A DNA stretch of 64,000 bases. Origin: Thamnidium elegans. Lineage: Eukaryota; Mucoromycota; Mucoromycetes; Mucorales; Mucoraceae. Location: assembly GCA_025201345.1 (NCBI GenBank), contig JAIXMG010000022.1:186001-250000 (forward strand), in the 5' to 3' direction. Shown one piece after another: positions 11,292 to 24,020 of this stretch. Every line of letters begins with the position of its first letter. The first letter of the stretch is position 1. The position numbers were made by a program, and so were the translations under genes. The notes below the pieces were generated by a model. The model did not search any database and was not told the DNA's origin. It saw only the letters and a program-made list of their open reading frames with translations.

Positions 11292-12362
11292 ATGGCTGTT
11301 ATCTCCAACTCCAACATTCTTCAAAAGTATCTCGCTCTTGCTCAACATGACAAGGTTCAAGTTGAATATATTTGGATTGATGCAAAGAACGGATTAAGAT
11401 CCAAAACCCGTACTCTTGACTTTGTTCCAAAGTCTCCTAAAGAATTACCAGAATGGAACTACGATGGTTCATCTACTGGACAAGCAGAAGGTCATGATTC
11501 CGACGTCTTGATTCAACCCGTTGCAGTCTTTGCCGATCCATTCCGTGGAGGAGACAATAAACTTGTTCTTTGCGAGACCTATAACAATGATGGTACACCT
11601 CACGCAACCAATTACCGTCACTCTTGTAACAAAATGATGGATTTGCATGCTAATTCCAAACCATGGTTTGGTATTGAGCAAGAATACATGTTGTTTGACC
11701 CAGAGACCTCGAAGCCCTACGGTTGGCCTATGCATGGCTTCCCTGAACCTCAAGGTAAATACTATTGTGGTGTAGGAGCCGGTAAGATCTTTGGTCGTGA
11801 TATTATTGAAGCACATTATAGAGCTTGTTTATATTCCGGTGTCAATATCTCTGGTGTCAATGCTGAAGTTGCTCCCGGTCAATTTGAATATCAAGTAGGT
11901 CCTTGTCTCGGTATTGATATGGGTGATCATCTTTGGATGGCTAGATATATTCTTGAACGTGTCTCGGAAGACTTTGGAATTATCGTGTCCATTCATCCTA
12001 AGCCTATCAAGGGAGATTGGAACGGGGCTGGATGTCACACTAACTTTTCGACAGAAGAGATGCGTCAAGAAGGTGGATTGGCAGCTATTGAAAAATCAAT
12101 CAAGAAGTTAAGTCTTCGTCACGCTGAACATATTGCGGTCTATGGTGAGGATAATGATCAACGTTTGACAGGTAGACATGAGACAGGCCATATCAATGAC
12201 TTTAGTTATGGTGTTGCAAACCGTGGTGCTTCTATTCGTATTCCTCGTCACGTCGGTATTGAAGGAAAAGGCTATTATGAAGACCGTCGTCCTGCTTCCA
12301 ATATTGATCCTTATAGAGTTACTGAAATTATTCTTGAGTCTACTTTTATGCCCGACGCTTAA
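11292..12362 (+). CDS. GLN1: Glutamine synthetase, eukaryotic type II
   Basis: Intronless 356-codon gene matching the full length of cytosolic GSII. Visible signatures are [11 protein letters not shown] (N-terminal beta-grasp latch of the neighbouring subunit), [13 protein letters not shown] and [15 protein letters not shown] (metal- and glutamate-binding acids), [14 protein letters not shown] (ATP-binding signature) and [10 protein letters not shown] with the ..DRRPASN.DPY end. The enzyme makes glutamine from glutamate, ammonia and ATP and is central to nitrogen assimilation. Absence of introns, a good TATA box and strongly biased codons (GGT, GCT, GTC) suggest high expression. It is the only gene here with such a classic core promoter. 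Confidence 0.98.
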   Translation: MAVISNSNILQKYLALAQHDKVQVEYIWIDAKNGLRSKTRTLDFVPKSPKELPEWNYDGSSTGQAEGHDSDVLIQPVAVFADPFRGGDNKLVLCETYNNDGTPHATNYRHSCNKMMDLHANSKPWFGIEQEYMLFDPETSKPYGWPMHGFPEPQGKYYCGVGAGKIFGRDIIEAHYRACLYSGVNISGVNAEVAPGQFEYQVGPCLGIDMGDHLWMARYILERVSEDFGIIVSIHPKPIKGDWNGAGCHTNFSTEEMRQEGGLAAIEKSIKKLSLRHAEHIAVYGEDNDQRLTGRHETGHINDFSYGVANRGASIRIPRHVGIEGKGYYEDRRPASNIDPYRVTEIILESTFMPDA

Positions 12363-13301
12363 ATATATATATATATATGTATATTTTTGTATATGACCTC
12401 AGATAAACTATCCTATTTTTATATAAGGACCTATACCATTATCCCCCCCTCCTTCCCTTACATAAATTGTAAAAACAATAAAAAAAAATATTTATATATT
12501 AAATATGCTTTCCTTTTCTTTACTGTTCTAGTAAACACATTGACATGGATGATTTCACCAATTGTTGTGCTTAATAAAATGTTAACCTTAAATAAGCACA
12601 AAAAAAAGCTTTTTTTAAACCATTTGAAAGTCAATTATGTACCTTTTTTTAGCCATAATCGTGGCGTACGACCAAACTACATATATGATCTCAGCGATTA
12701 ATATATATAGGAGGTATATACTATGTGGCGTAAGCAAACCGTTTGAAAAAAAAAAACCTTTTAATATCTATATAACTAACACTTTAAAACGTAAAGACAC
12801 AAACTAAAAAAAAAAAAAAGAGATTCAAATTGATACTGTGAGACTGTACATAAATGTATTATCTTAAATCTAAATATACATGTACATGTAATAAATTAAT
12901 TTTTTATTTGATACATATAGTCCCTCTTCTATTTCTTTAATCTACATTGGACCGAAATTGTTAAAGGTAATACAAGGAAAGTATATATATAGATTAGCTA
13001 AGCTTTTGTGCTCGCGTAAAAAAAAAAAAAATAGTCTAGTTTGGTGTGGCTAATACGTATTTTTTTTTTAACATTGCCTAGAAACCAACATATATCGATA
13101 TTTATATATATATAAAAAAACTATGGCGTACATGGCTTGTATTATAATTAAGCATGAAATTACCCTTTTTTTTTAAAAACAAAAAAAAAATTTCAATAAA
13201 AACTCAGGTGAAACAAGTATTTTTTTTTAAACAAAAAAAATACATAAAACAACTTTGTTTACTCTCCTCTCTTTTTTCTGTTCTTAATTAAACTTTTGAC
13301 G
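12363..13301. other. Intergenic, AT-rich
   Basis: Terminator side of the glutamine synthetase gene (AATAAA-like sequence near 12476), then AT-rich DNA with TA-dinucleotide runs and T/A tracts. Short ORFs here have no codon bias or domain and are not called. Confidence 0.4.
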
Positions 13302-14997
13302 ATGAGAACAATCACAGTGCGTTCAGCAACCATCAGTATTCTCTCTATATTTTTCATCATTTTATTCGTACATTTTTCGAGTCAGCCTAATGAATTAAAA
13401 TCAAGTTTACAGTTTGATCATCAAGATATTAACCCCAAGCAGTCTTCTTCAGACGAAAAGTTCATGTCATTTTTTCCTCACGGGTAAATAACATATATCA
13501 TATTTTATAATATATTTTTTCTTAAAAAAAATACATATATATCGTAGTGACTTTGCAACACAGCATGAAGCCGTAAGAAACGCACTCCGTATTGCTCTAG
13601 AAACCAACCGTACCTTAATATTACCTCAGGTCCGACTAGGCAAAACCTGGGATTGGCAACCATTCGCCATCTTGTCCAAATATTACCAATCGCAAGATAA
13701 GCAAGTTTTAAAAACAGCTTGTCGACTAAACCAACCCAACTGGATGACCAATTACCAACCGTGCCAACAATTGAATCAATGGATCGAATTACCATGGTCC
13801 ACTTTTTTTGATCTTGAGGTATTGCGCAATGACTTTTCAATTCGAATTATCGAACGTACATCCCATCACAATTGGGGAGCCCACGATTCACTGATTCCCC
13901 TTTTAAAGCCTGAACAAGTGATTGTAATTGATCCTACAAGTTTTGCAAGCAATGGTTCAGATTGGGGACCAAAGACTAAGATCGACACAAGTTTTTTCAG
14001 CCGATTTTCTTCCACCAAAGCAACGGATGAAGAAAAAGATAGTTTGAAACTAACAACCGGATTAAAAAACGTAATTCGATCACAAGATCTGATCCAGATC
14101 AACCAAAGATATATTCAATTTGGTTCCTTAGTATACGGTTTAAGATTCTTAACCAATGCCAGTCAGCATCAGAGTGCATTACAAAGGGCGCTAAGGTCCA
14201 ACGTATTTGTATCACCAAATCAATTTCATGCAGTCAATCAGGTTTCACAAACTATCGTCAACGCATTAGGCGGTGCTGGCACCTATAATTGTATGCATAT
14301 GACCATAGGCGACCTAGTAAAGACCGAGTTACTAAACCAAATATCAATGAAGCGAGAAAATGCTGCTATAAAACGGATAAAGTTTGTAGACGAAACCAAA
14401 TTTAGCGATGACCATGGCCAACCTTACAACGTCACCCAATTATTAAATCAGTTGAACCCAGACGCTCAATTTGATTTAATGACTGCACTGGTCCGTGAAT
14501 TAAATGGTGATATGCCAATCAATCAAGCCGTTTCAGTAGCCTTACCATTAAAAAATTCTTTATTAAGGGATTTATTGTCTGAACCGTATCTCAAGAATCG
14601 GCAGACTTTACTGGACGCATGCATTGATTACAGAAAAGCAGTAGATGCTAGGTACCCTATTTATTACCTATCGAACGATGTCTATAAGGATATACATCAG
14701 CATTTGAAATTATTTGGTCCGTTGGTAAAAGCCTTTCCTTGTATGTTTACAAAGAACGATTTGTATAAATGGGGTTTGGTCGATAGTAAGTGGGCTGAAA
14801 GGATTCATGGCTTAAATGATTTAGAGGTTGATTATGATGATTTGTTATCAATTATTGTAGAGATTTTAGTAGCTCGTAAAGGTAAACTAACATGTAAACA
14901 TGTAAACAATGCGCACCTTTAACTTTTTTTTTTTTTAGGTTATTCCTTCTTTGAGGTACCAACTACTAAATTAACTCGTTTACTTTCATGGAATTAA
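13302..14997 (+). CDS. Type II membrane glycosyltransferase, protein O-fucosyltransferase-like
   Basis: Three exons (13302-13483, 13548-14881, 14939-14997) encode 524 residues. A single N-terminal signal-anchor helix (about residues 8-25, SATISILSIFFIILFVHF) predicts a Golgi/ER type II protein. The luminal part starts FPHGDFATQHEAVRNALRIA followed by NRTLILPQ, the way O-fucosyltransferase-fold proteins begin their first Rossmann strand. It later shows CMHMTIGD, equivalent to the conserved HxRxGD-type motif but with Thr where Arg is usual, and IYYLSNDV. Substrate and sugar donor are inferred from fold only (GDP-fucose likely). The ATG at 13302 is chosen because it opens directly into the anchor helix. 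The Thr substitution could mean altered or lost activity. Confidence 0.65.
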
Positions 14998-15249
14998 AAT
15001 GTTGCATTCCCCAGTTTTATTTAATTTCTTTTTTTTTTCGCTTGTGTGATTGTGTATGTGTTTATATGTGTATTTTTTCTCTTGTTCCCCTTTTATTCTT
15101 ATTATCCCCTTTATTGTATAGCTATTTACAAAAACCCCCTTGCATTTTTTTTTTACCACCTTTTGAAATATATAACGTAAAGGTCATAAAAAAAAACAAA
15201 ACAATTTCTTTTTTTTTTTCCTCTCTTTTCAAAAAAAAAAAAAAAAAAA

Positions 15250-16053
15250 ATGCTTGAAAACCAAAGTACATTTACTACGGAAGAATACAATATCCAACTT
15301 TCCAAACTACAAGATGATATCATTCTTGTGTACTCTATATCCGAAACCATCTTAAATAAACCGCAACCGCCTACGCCCAACCAACTCAACAACGATTTAT
15401 TTTACCGACTACAAAAAGAGAATGCTCGTTTACCGCCTCAAGTAAAAATTAAAATAAAAAAATCTCTCAACCCATCCCCCTTTATTAAATACTCCCCCTT
15501 TTTTTTTTATAGGATTCCACTGCCTTTATATTAGCTCAAATAGAACGTCAAAATGTCTTATTAGAAAAAGACCCCAAATCAATTTACATCCAATCAAACG
15601 AACTAAAAGCACATTTCTCAACTGTCCAAAAGCTAGTGAAAGACAATATTGACGACGACGACGAGCAAGAAGAGATCGATTGGGGCTTCTGGGAAGCTGT
15701 CATTCAAGACTCGGACCAAGTCGCATTAAAATTACCTCATTTGCTATCTTTAAAGTTACGCTCTGGCATACCTATACGTGTCCGAGGTTTGATGTGGCAG
15801 GCCATGTCGAAATCCGCTTCGCTTCATTTAGAGACCGTGTACGATCAACTGTGTAAAGAAAAGTCGCCGCACGAACGAATCATCCAAAGAGACCTGGCAA
15901 GGACCTTTCCTAGAATCGATATGTTTAAACAGGAAAACGGAAAAGGACAAAGTTCGATGAAGCATATCCTAGAAGCCTATAGTTTATACGATACTGAAGT
16001 CGGGTACTGTCAAGGATTAGCTTTCTTAGTGGGTCCTCTTTTAATGAATGTAA

Positions 16054-16088
<35 letters not shown>

Positions 16089-17872
16089 CAGTTTTTTTTT
16101 TTGCTGTATAGTAACATGTTTCATAGATGCCAGAAACACAATCATTTTGTGTATTTGTCAGGTACCCTGAATATAACAGGTTTCTTTTATACATATCCAC
16201 TTATTAACCCCTTCCCTTTTTTTTTTAAAAAAAAAAAAGATTAATGGAGACATACGAGATGAGATCCATGTTTACACTTAATATGGAAGGCCTTCAACTA
16301 CGCCTGTACCAATTTTCCAGTTTACTCAGCGAGATTATCCCGGACGTAAGCGAGCACCTGTCGAACTTTGGGGTCCATGCGGCCATGTACGCCTCCCAGT
16401 GGTTCCTTACGCTCTTCGCCTACGTCTTTCCCATGAAGCTGGTGACCCGGATCTACGACATTATCTTTGCCGAAGGTGCCGCCGAGACCATCATGCGTGT
16501 CGCTATCGCCATGCTAAAACGGTCGCAGTCATCCCTCCTTGCCTTCCACGAATTCGAAGACATTCTTGACTTTGTCACCACCAAGAAACTGTGCGACCCG
16601 TATTCGGATAACTACAGCAACGTTATCCGCGACGCCATGGCCCTGTCCGATATCATCACCCGAGATAAAATGGACGCCCTTGCAACCGAGTACGGATCCA
16701 GTGCCGAAGATCATAAGCAGTTGGCTGTCTCTACCGGCCGCTTCGGCTTCTGGAAACGAAAGGCCCTCAAGAAACCAGACATGAAGCGGTCTGTGAGTAG
16801 TCACGAGAGTCACCCGTCTCTACCTCCTGTGCTAAAAAAACGATGGTCGTCTGTATCCTCCAGACACGACTGGTCATACAACCATAGTAACGAAGAAGCC
16901 ATGCAAGACCTAAAATTGCTGCACCAAAAAACCTTAAAGGAGCTGTTGGAACTCAAGTACGATAAACAAGACTTGGAGGCCGAACGAGATGCTTTGAAAT
17001 TGACCATTGTCGAATTAGAACGTCGCCGTACCTCGACTGTGGATCTCAGTAAAAAGATACCTTTCAAGGCCCCCCCTAAACCCATCTTCCTTTGTGACGA
17101 ACCTACTGCGCTAGACGGAACCCGTTCCTTTAGTGATTTAGCCGTGGCTACAAAAGAAGAAGATAATATCACCATCAGCCGTCAGAACTCTATTCACCAT
17201 TCCATGCTGAGCAACAGCAGCTATACCACGACTGAGTTTGATGATGATGATGACGACCAACTATCGCTTTCGTTAACCACAACAACTGCACCTCTCTATA
17301 CTGACCAAGAAGAACTTTCTTCTCAGATTGTGCATTTAAAAGTCAAGAACTTTGAGCTAGAGCAACAAGTGGAGAAACTAAACCAAGACGTGGACCAAAT
17401 CACATCCAAATTCGATATGGTAAACGAAGGCCAGATGGCTCTGGTCGATAAGCTGATGCTGATGAAGACCGAGATGGACGAGCATATCACTGAAGTCAAG
17501 AATAAGAACAAACTGGTACAGAGCGTAAATGATGAAAACCAACGTTTAAAGCAACAGATTGAAATGTTGAAACAAACTTTATCTCATTGTCGTGTAGAAA
17601 ACGGTATCTTAAATCAAGACCTGGAACTGATCAAAAAGAAGAAGGAAGACGAGTTAATACAGCTGGATAAGTCGGATCATGTTAGAATACGCAGACACAG
17701 TACCAATTCGTCTGGTATGCTAACGCTTGTCAATAACAGACGTATTCAACAACTAGAACAGTCTTTGACTGCTACAAAGATAAAGTTGGTTGAATACGAA
17801 TCGTTACAACAAGTCAAAAAGAAACCTTCCATCTATGGAAGAGTTTTACATGCCATGAAATATAATAGTTAA
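15250..17872 (+). CDS. TBC-domain Rab GTPase-activating protein with C-terminal coiled coil (EVI5/Gyp5-like)
   Basis: Four exons (15250-15441, 15513-16049, 16127-16161, 16240-17872) give 798 residues. The TBC domain carries all three signatures: RVRGLMW (motif A), IQRDLARTFP with the catalytic Arg finger (motif B) and VGYCQGLAF with the Gln finger (motif C). Exon 3 is only 35 nt and supplies MPETQSFCVFV, which fits the family consensus exactly between GPLLMN and RLMETY; without it the frame breaks. After the TBC domain come a Ser-rich linker and long heptad-like coiled coils (about residues 475-760), the architecture of EVI5/Gyp5 RabGAPs of Golgi and recycling traffic. The start of exon 4 (16240-16800) is markedly more GC-rich than neighbouring genes. 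Confidence 0.92.
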
Positions 17873-18053
17873 TCCCCCCGCTTTTTTTCTTGTAAATTGA
17901 TAATATACTTTTTTTTTTCTCGCCTTATTTATGCTTATGTAACCCTGCATGATTTTTGCACATGCACGTGTGCGCACAAAAAATATATATATATATTCGT
18001 AAGCACTTTTTTCCCCCCTTTTTTTTTGCCCTTTTTTTGGTATAACAATCCTA

Positions 18054-18650
18054 ATGTCTCAAGGTAAAAGACGTCTGTCACAGATTACTTCACATTTGGC
18101 CAGTCCAGGAGCAAATGCCAGTAGTACGCGTACATTGACTACAAAACCCATCAAGGAAACCTTTCGAACCAAGCAAGATTATAAATACTTTTTACCTATT
18201 CAAACCAGGTTAGTTACTTTTTTTTTTTTATATATATATATGCTCTTAAACTCATCAATACAATATAGATGGAGTGACAATGATGCTTATGGTCACATTA
18301 ATAATTCAATTTATAACGTCTATTTCGATACGGTTGTAAACGTATACTTGATTAAACACTGTGGACTAGAGATCAACAGCAAGACCAAGCCTTTAGGCGT
18401 TGTGGTTGCTAGCCAAGCGACATTTTATGCCTCGGCTTCTTACCCTAATTTAATTACGGCAGGACTGACGGTCTCGAAAATCGGTAGATCAAGTATCACT
18501 TATCGTGTCGGTATCTTTGAAGCCGATAATCCGTTAGCGTGTGTCGTAGGCGGGTTTACGCATGTTTTTGTCAATAATCAGGATCGTAGACCTGTGACTG
18601 AATTACCCGATGACATCTTGAATGGTGTCAAAAAGCTTGTTGTTGAATAG
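18054..18650 (+). CDS. Hotdog-fold acyl-CoA thioesterase (4HBT family)
   Basis: Two exons (18054-18208, 18269-18650) encode 178 residues. WSDNDAYGHINNSIYNVYFDT is the 4-hydroxybenzoyl-CoA thioesterase/YbgC signature (D.D..GHVNN..Y..YFE), with the candidate catalytic Asp and the conserved His-Val/Ile-Asn-Asn turn. The rest follows the single-hotdog fold: long helix, then ASQATFYASASYP and ITYRVGIFE strands. The N-terminal ~40 residues are basic and Ser/Thr-rich, so a mitochondrial presequence is possible. The likely reaction is hydrolysis of a fatty or aryl acyl-CoA; the substrate is unknown. Confidence 0.85.
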   Translation: MSQGKRRLSQITSHLASPGANASSTRTLTTKPIKETFRTKQDYKYFLPIQTRLVTFFFLYIYMLLNSSIQYRWSDNDAYGHINNSIYNVYFDTVVNVYLIKHCGLEINSKTKPLGVVVASQATFYASASYPNLITAGLTVSKIGRSSITYRVGIFEADNPLACVVGGFTHVFVNNQDRRPVTELPDDILNGVKKLVVE

Positions 18651-18963
18651 ATTTTTTTTTTTTTATACACGCATATATATATATATATACTTTTTTATTG
18701 TTATATTGATACAACGGAAGGGGAGAAAGAAATGTTTTTTTTTGGGGGGGGGGGGGGGAAGGGTGTTTGACTGAAAAAAAAAGGTATATGAACGTAAAAA
18801 AAAAAAAAAAAGTTTAAAAAATTCCAACAGCAAAAAAAAGGTAAAGGGAATATATTTAAAAAAGGATTTTTAGTTTGCGGTTTTCTTTTCAGGACTATAT
18901 AAAAAAAAAATAATGAGCTATAAAAAACCAAAAAAAAATTCGTGAGAAATTGTAAAAAAAAAC
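18651..18963. other. Convergent intergenic gap, low complexity
   Basis: A shared terminator region between the thioesterase (+) and ceramide synthase (-) genes. It holds a TA repeat (about 18670-18688), a G12-type run near 18745 and several A-runs. No ORF is supported. Confidence 0.4.
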
Positions 18964-20312
18964 TTACCAAGCCTCGGGTTTTCTTTCAAATTTATCACTA
19001 TCAGCATCCTCATCCTCATCTTCATCGTCACTACGAGGATCATCGGTACCACTTCCAGTAAACATCTTTGAAATCACCTTTACAATCATCATAAACCAAT
19101 AGAACATGATAACGTTCAACGACATCAAAAGACCAACATAAATCTTTTGTGTAGTAGCATCAAAATACTTTCCTTCAGAAGGATTCCATTCTAACGTAAA
19201 GTAACGAGCAGGTTCAACTATATACACACAAGTTAGATTTTGAATCCAATTGCATCATTTTTATATATTAATCTTACCTGCAACACTCCAGGTGACAATA
19301 GAAAAGAAGACATGACGAGTAATAGGCCATGATACGGCAAAGAGACCGAAAGCGATATCGCATACATTGGTGAATCCTAAATACTTTAAAATCTTGGCAA
19401 GCTATTTATATATAATATCTTATTAGTTTATCCACTTCAATTCACCACTCATAAAAAAAAAAAAAAAAAAAAAAACTTACAGATAAGAAAATATCACAAA
19501 GATCCATACAACAAAGTACACCGTTACCAACACGAGTAAGGTTGACATAGTAACTAGAACCAACAAGAATAATAGTAATAATATGATGTGAAAGCATAGC
19601 AACATGATCATTTCTACGCTTTTCGGTATGAAGACCGTAGATTTGTTGAATCCAGAAAGCAAGTTGCATTAAGTAATAATACTTCATGTCTCTAGAAATA
19701 AGAACATGAGGATAGTCGATCCAGTATTGAGAAGTATTAAACCAATGAGGGCCGTTGTACATAACATACTATTGTTACAAGGGGGGAAATAATAATATAT
19801 TTTTTTTTAGACTTTTTTCCTTTTATATCACAAAAAAAAAAAAAAAACTTACCAAACCAGCAGCACCAAAAACTACATAATAAGCAAAAATATACATTTG
19901 TTCAGCGACTCTTTGTCTCTTGGAAGGATCGGCAATATCAAAGTAATTAGCAAGGGGAAGGTAACCATACTTGATAAAAGAAGCACGGAGAAAAGTAAAC
20001 ATGATTGTCCAAAAGAATACAAAATAAGCATCTCCAACACCTTTATCAAATTGATCAGGTCCAACTTCATATGAAATGAATAAAAATTGTCCAGCACTAG
20101 GATAACCAAGCAAATAATATAAAATTACACTTAAAACAATTGAACCAGAAAATTCTATTTTTTTTTTTTCCTTGTTAGATTTGATCCCCCTTCTTCTAAT
20201 AAATAAAAATCTTACCTGCTTCATATTGTAACAATGTGCTTTGAAGTTTTTGAACCCGAGTAGAAGATGGTGGTGTTGATACCACCGACTTCTTTTCATT
20301 TACTGTACTCAT
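18964..20312 (-). CDS. LAG1: Ceramide synthase (Lag1/Lac1, TLC domain)
   Basis: Five exons on minus (20312-20216, 20154-19853, 19768-19481, 19401-19278, 19217-18964) give 354 residues. The Lag1 motif is complete: EKRRNDHVAMLSHHIIT, with the paired catalytic His, continuing LVGSSYYVNLTRVG and CMDLCDIFL. At least six hydrophobic helices and an acidic cytosolic tail (DDEDEDEDADSD) ending in basic residues are visible, as in fungal Lag1/Lac1. The enzyme N-acylates sphingoid bases with acyl-CoA in the ER. The ATG at 20312 gives a normal short N-terminus. The gene is convergent with the thioesterase, with no functional link implied. Confidence 0.95.
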
Positions 20313-21462
20313 TTTTTTTTTCAAGTGAAAGAAGAAGAAGAAGAAAAAAAAAAAAAAAAGAGGGAAAAAGAACAAAATTAGAATTTCTCTGTTTCTGTCC
20401 CCCCCTTTTTATATAATAAGCCCAACGAGAGACAAGATTCGGTAATCAAAAAAAAAAGAAATTTTTTTCTTTTTCTGTGATATCCAAAAACTAAAAATAT
20501 TTACTTTAAAACTCAATATCAATACCCGGGATTTTTTTTTTTTTTATATATATAATGATTTATTAGTAGCAGTAAGAAAAAAAAAAAATTACGTATTTTT
20601 TTTCATTGATTTTTACTATGAAAAGAGAGAGAGATATTATATAATGAAACTAATGCTAGATTAAAACTTTATTCTAGTCGTATTTTTTTTAGTCGACTTT
20701 TTCTACTCTAAAAAGTAAATCATTTTTTATTTTAAGCGCCATTAATTCTCCCAGAGTCATTTGTGAGATCTTTTTTTTTATTACGATTAGTTAATGCAGT
20801 AAAAACTCCCCGTTATGTGTTAAATTACACAAAATCAAAATATTATTTATATTGTTGGTAGATCAATGTGATACCACGCTTGTTTATTATTATTTCTCTT
20901 TAAATAGAGTATTTTACTATAAATTACATTTATATACAAAAAAAAAAGGGGGAGGTTCTCTCTTTTTCTTCATTGTTTAATCTTTTTTTCTTGTAAAAAA
21001 AAAAGCAATTAGCTTCCTTAACAAAAACAAAAAAAAAAACTCCCCCCAAAAAAAAGAAAAAAAGGTTATGTCTTACATAAGTAATTGGTGCAACACTACA
21101 ATAGAATTACTCATTTAAAGGAAATAAAATTTTAGTATTTCTTTTTCTTTTCTGGTTTTTTTTTTTTTTTACAATAAATAATATTTCTCCACAAAAGAAG
21201 TACAATGGTCAACATTTGACATTTTAACTTGAATAACTTTTTCTATTAAACATACTCTTTATAACGACCATCTCTTTTTCGACTGATTTTTTACTTTGTA
21301 AAATGGTCTCACCAATCACAAATTAAATTTTTTTTTTGGTTCCGATTATTCTTTTTCCTATGATATTCGCCTAAACAAACGGAAACGCTCAAAACGGAAT
21401 CTTTTTTTTTTTTTCTTTCAACCTATGTCAGAGACATACCCATACAGACCCGGAGTTCGACC

Positions 21463-21500
<38 letters not shown>

Positions 21501-22600
21501 AAACAAAAAAAATCTTTTTTACAATGGAAATTAAAGTTAAAGGGATCAGGAACATTTTTTTTTTTTTGGATGTTAGAAAAAAAAAGGTACTGTAACCATA
21601 GAAAAAAAATTACAGCCAGTCAAAAAAAAAGGGGGGGGGGGGAGAAGGAACTAGTTTCTTTTTTTATGTACAGAAAGTGGGTTTTTTACAATATCGAAAC
21701 AGAAAAAAGAAAATATATTTTTTTCACAGCAGTTTGGTTTAGTTTTTAGACTTTGGTTTCAAGTTTGCGCTTATTGAATTTCCTTTTTTAACTCTAAATT
21801 AAAGAATAACTTTAAAGAACACATGTTTTGCTGATCATTACGCTTTATTCGACTTTTGAAAAGAGCACGAAAACTTTTTTTGTGTTAAAAAGTCGTGCGA
21901 TTTTTTTTTCTTACACGAGGGAAAGAAATACATGTCGAAATACAGCCTTTTTTTTTTTAAAAAAAAAGAAATTGAATATGGTAATTACAGTTAGTCACTT
22001 TTTATTTGCCATTATCAAACTTCTTGTTTTATCTGCATTTTTTTTTTTAGAAAAAAAAGAACATTTTATGCGCTGTACAGTTTTATTTTTGTTTTACATA
22101 GTACCACATTAATATTTAGCGGAACATGATCTGGTCCTCTATACATTTAAAATACGAGCTTCAGAGCTTTCTTCTGTCATGTAAAATTATACCGCGGCAT
22201 TGTTTACATTTGATTGCAGTCGCGCTCTTCGGCCTGACAGAAAAAGATACCGGCTGAGAGATCATTATGTTGACAAACCCCAAGAGTGAAAACGTGATAT
22301 ATACTGCCGCGCTTTATTTTTCTTTAATAGTTATAAAAAAAAAATGTTTCCCTACCTGGGCTAAATATATTTTGAAAATATATTTAGCGATGCTGTTGTC
22401 TTGTCATCAACTGATTGTATTCAATACAAGAAGACAACTTGTTTAAATCATAGTTCTCTTTCAGTTGTAAAGCCAATACCCTGTAAAAACAGTTTCCCTT
22501 GGTGATTCGTAATTTAGCGAACATCATGACCCCGTGCTGGCCAAAAAAATCCACTCGATTTTCTACCCTACCGTGGTTGAGATTGTAAGATAGAGACTTA
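20313..22600. other. Long gene-poor region, poly-A/T rich
   Basis: About 2.3 kb with very frequent A- and T-runs, including a run of more than 30 A at 21466-21498. Open frames at 21498-21749 and 21828-22112 are Lys/Phe-rich translations of these runs and are not called. From about 22100 the base composition becomes more mixed and a perfect palindrome occurs at 22360-22388. No RNA gene was recognised. Confidence 0.4.
22360..22388. repeat. Perfect 14-bp palindrome with one-base centre
   Basis: GCTAAATATATTTT, then G, then AAAATATATTTAGC. All 14 pairs match. The copy lies in a gene-free stretch and could be a hairpin, a cruciform-prone site or the end of an eroded element. Confidence 0.7.
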
Positions 22601-22681
22601 CAACACCAATGACGGCTAAGGGCTTGTGAAAAAAAAGTGATAAGGTCTAGGAACGTATATTTTTTATCTCTTTTATTGGAT

Positions 22682-22920
22682 CTAAAAAGCTGTCGTAGTT
22701 AAATATATTGCCCGCTGCATATCTGAGAATAAACATACTTTCTTTCTCATAGTATCAAAAACATCATATACTTTTTTTGGTGGCATATTGGAAAGTAATC
22801 GTGTACATATTTCCCTTATAGTGCTTTCTGTCTTCTCGTGTAGATCAGTATTATTTACAGAGGAAGATTTAGTATCCCAGTACGATACGTGTCCTAGCAC
22901 GATACATAGGTCGCTCGATT
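22682..22920 (-). other. Orphan open frame, possible 3' exon
   Basis: A frame of about 80 codons with balanced composition (..VSYWDTKSSSVNNTDLHEK.. TIREICTRLLSN ..KKVYDVFDTMRKK..) ends at 22682. A plausible acceptor (TGTAG at about 22923) precedes it, but I could not join it in phase to the short Met-initiated frame further upstream (about 23126-23043). It may be the 3' end of a gene or a decayed fragment. No family recognised. Confidence 0.25.
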
Positions 22921-23354
22921 GTATCTACAGAATACAACGTTTGGTAATATTGCTGAACTTACGAATACATACGTGTAGAATTATTAGTTATAGAGTTTCC
23001 GGCCATAATCGAAGTTGGCGGTATAGGGTACTGAAGAGAAGTCATATATTCTCGCGTTTTCCTTTGTTGATATACACTTTTGATGTGTCAAGGGGAACGT
23101 CCACTGTTTTTTTGTCGGATGACATTTGATTTAAGGGCAGCTACGTCAATAATTTCCTGCTGTAGTATGTAGTTAAATTATTTTGCTAATTTTCATAAGT
23201 GTAAATCGAAGTGTTGCTACCAGAGATTAAAAAGTAACAAATGGTTTCGTTTTCTACTCAGTTGTGGAAGAGTCAACGTTCTCCAAGACATTTATTTAAC
23301 CCCCAAGGATTTAATTATCCGTTTTGTGGCTGATTTGACAGATTTCCATTTCAA

Positions 23355-23989
23355 TTATGAAGAGAGGCCCGGAGCCATATCTAAAAAGTAGTTGTCTTTG
23401 GAATGAGTTATTAGTAGCATATACGTATTTTCTCGATATAGTTCAGGAGCACGAAGCTTAAAGTTGAGTTTGCGTGGACTAGGACATTCAGCCTGACGAT
23501 GTCTGAGCTGATCGCAAGCAAAACATAGAATACTAGCACAAGATTTTTTACAATCATATTTTGTGTGTCCATTCTCATGGCGATATCGACACCATGAGGG
23601 CACGTCTAGAAATGTTGTACGGAAAAAAAAATATCAATGTTTCCCTAAGGTAGTTTATGTTTAAGAGTAACGTACGTCTTTTCGGGATCTTGTTAGAGGG
23701 CCACATAACCAGTACCCATAAACCATCTCATGTTTGATTCGTAATTTAAACCCAAATTGACGATATCACCAAGATGAGACGTAGTTTCACGAAGGTTAGA
23801 TAGAATCTCGCGGTTTTCAATTAACGGAATGACCAACAAATTAACTTGTATACTCTTGCCTTTACCTTCTAAGGCTTTACAAGGAAGAAGGTGGATATTT
23901 AAATGCTCATACAAGATTCCATCGGTAAAGATTTTTTCTAATATTTCATCTTTAGGATACAATTCCAAGTATCACAGAGCAGGTTTTCC

Positions 23990-24020
<31 letters not shown>

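Noticed and set aside
12178..12701. Plus ORFs overlapping and following glutamine synthetase
   Set aside because: The first is an out-of-frame shadow of the GS gene; the second lies in its AT-rich 3' region with no coding character.
14988..15257. 89-codon Phe/Cys-rich ORF between two genes
   Set aside because: T-run translation that overlaps the leader of the TBC gene.
21498..22112. Two plus-strand ORFs (83 and 94 codons)
   Set aside because: They are translations of A- and T-runs, with Lys/Phe-rich composition and no promoter or domain.
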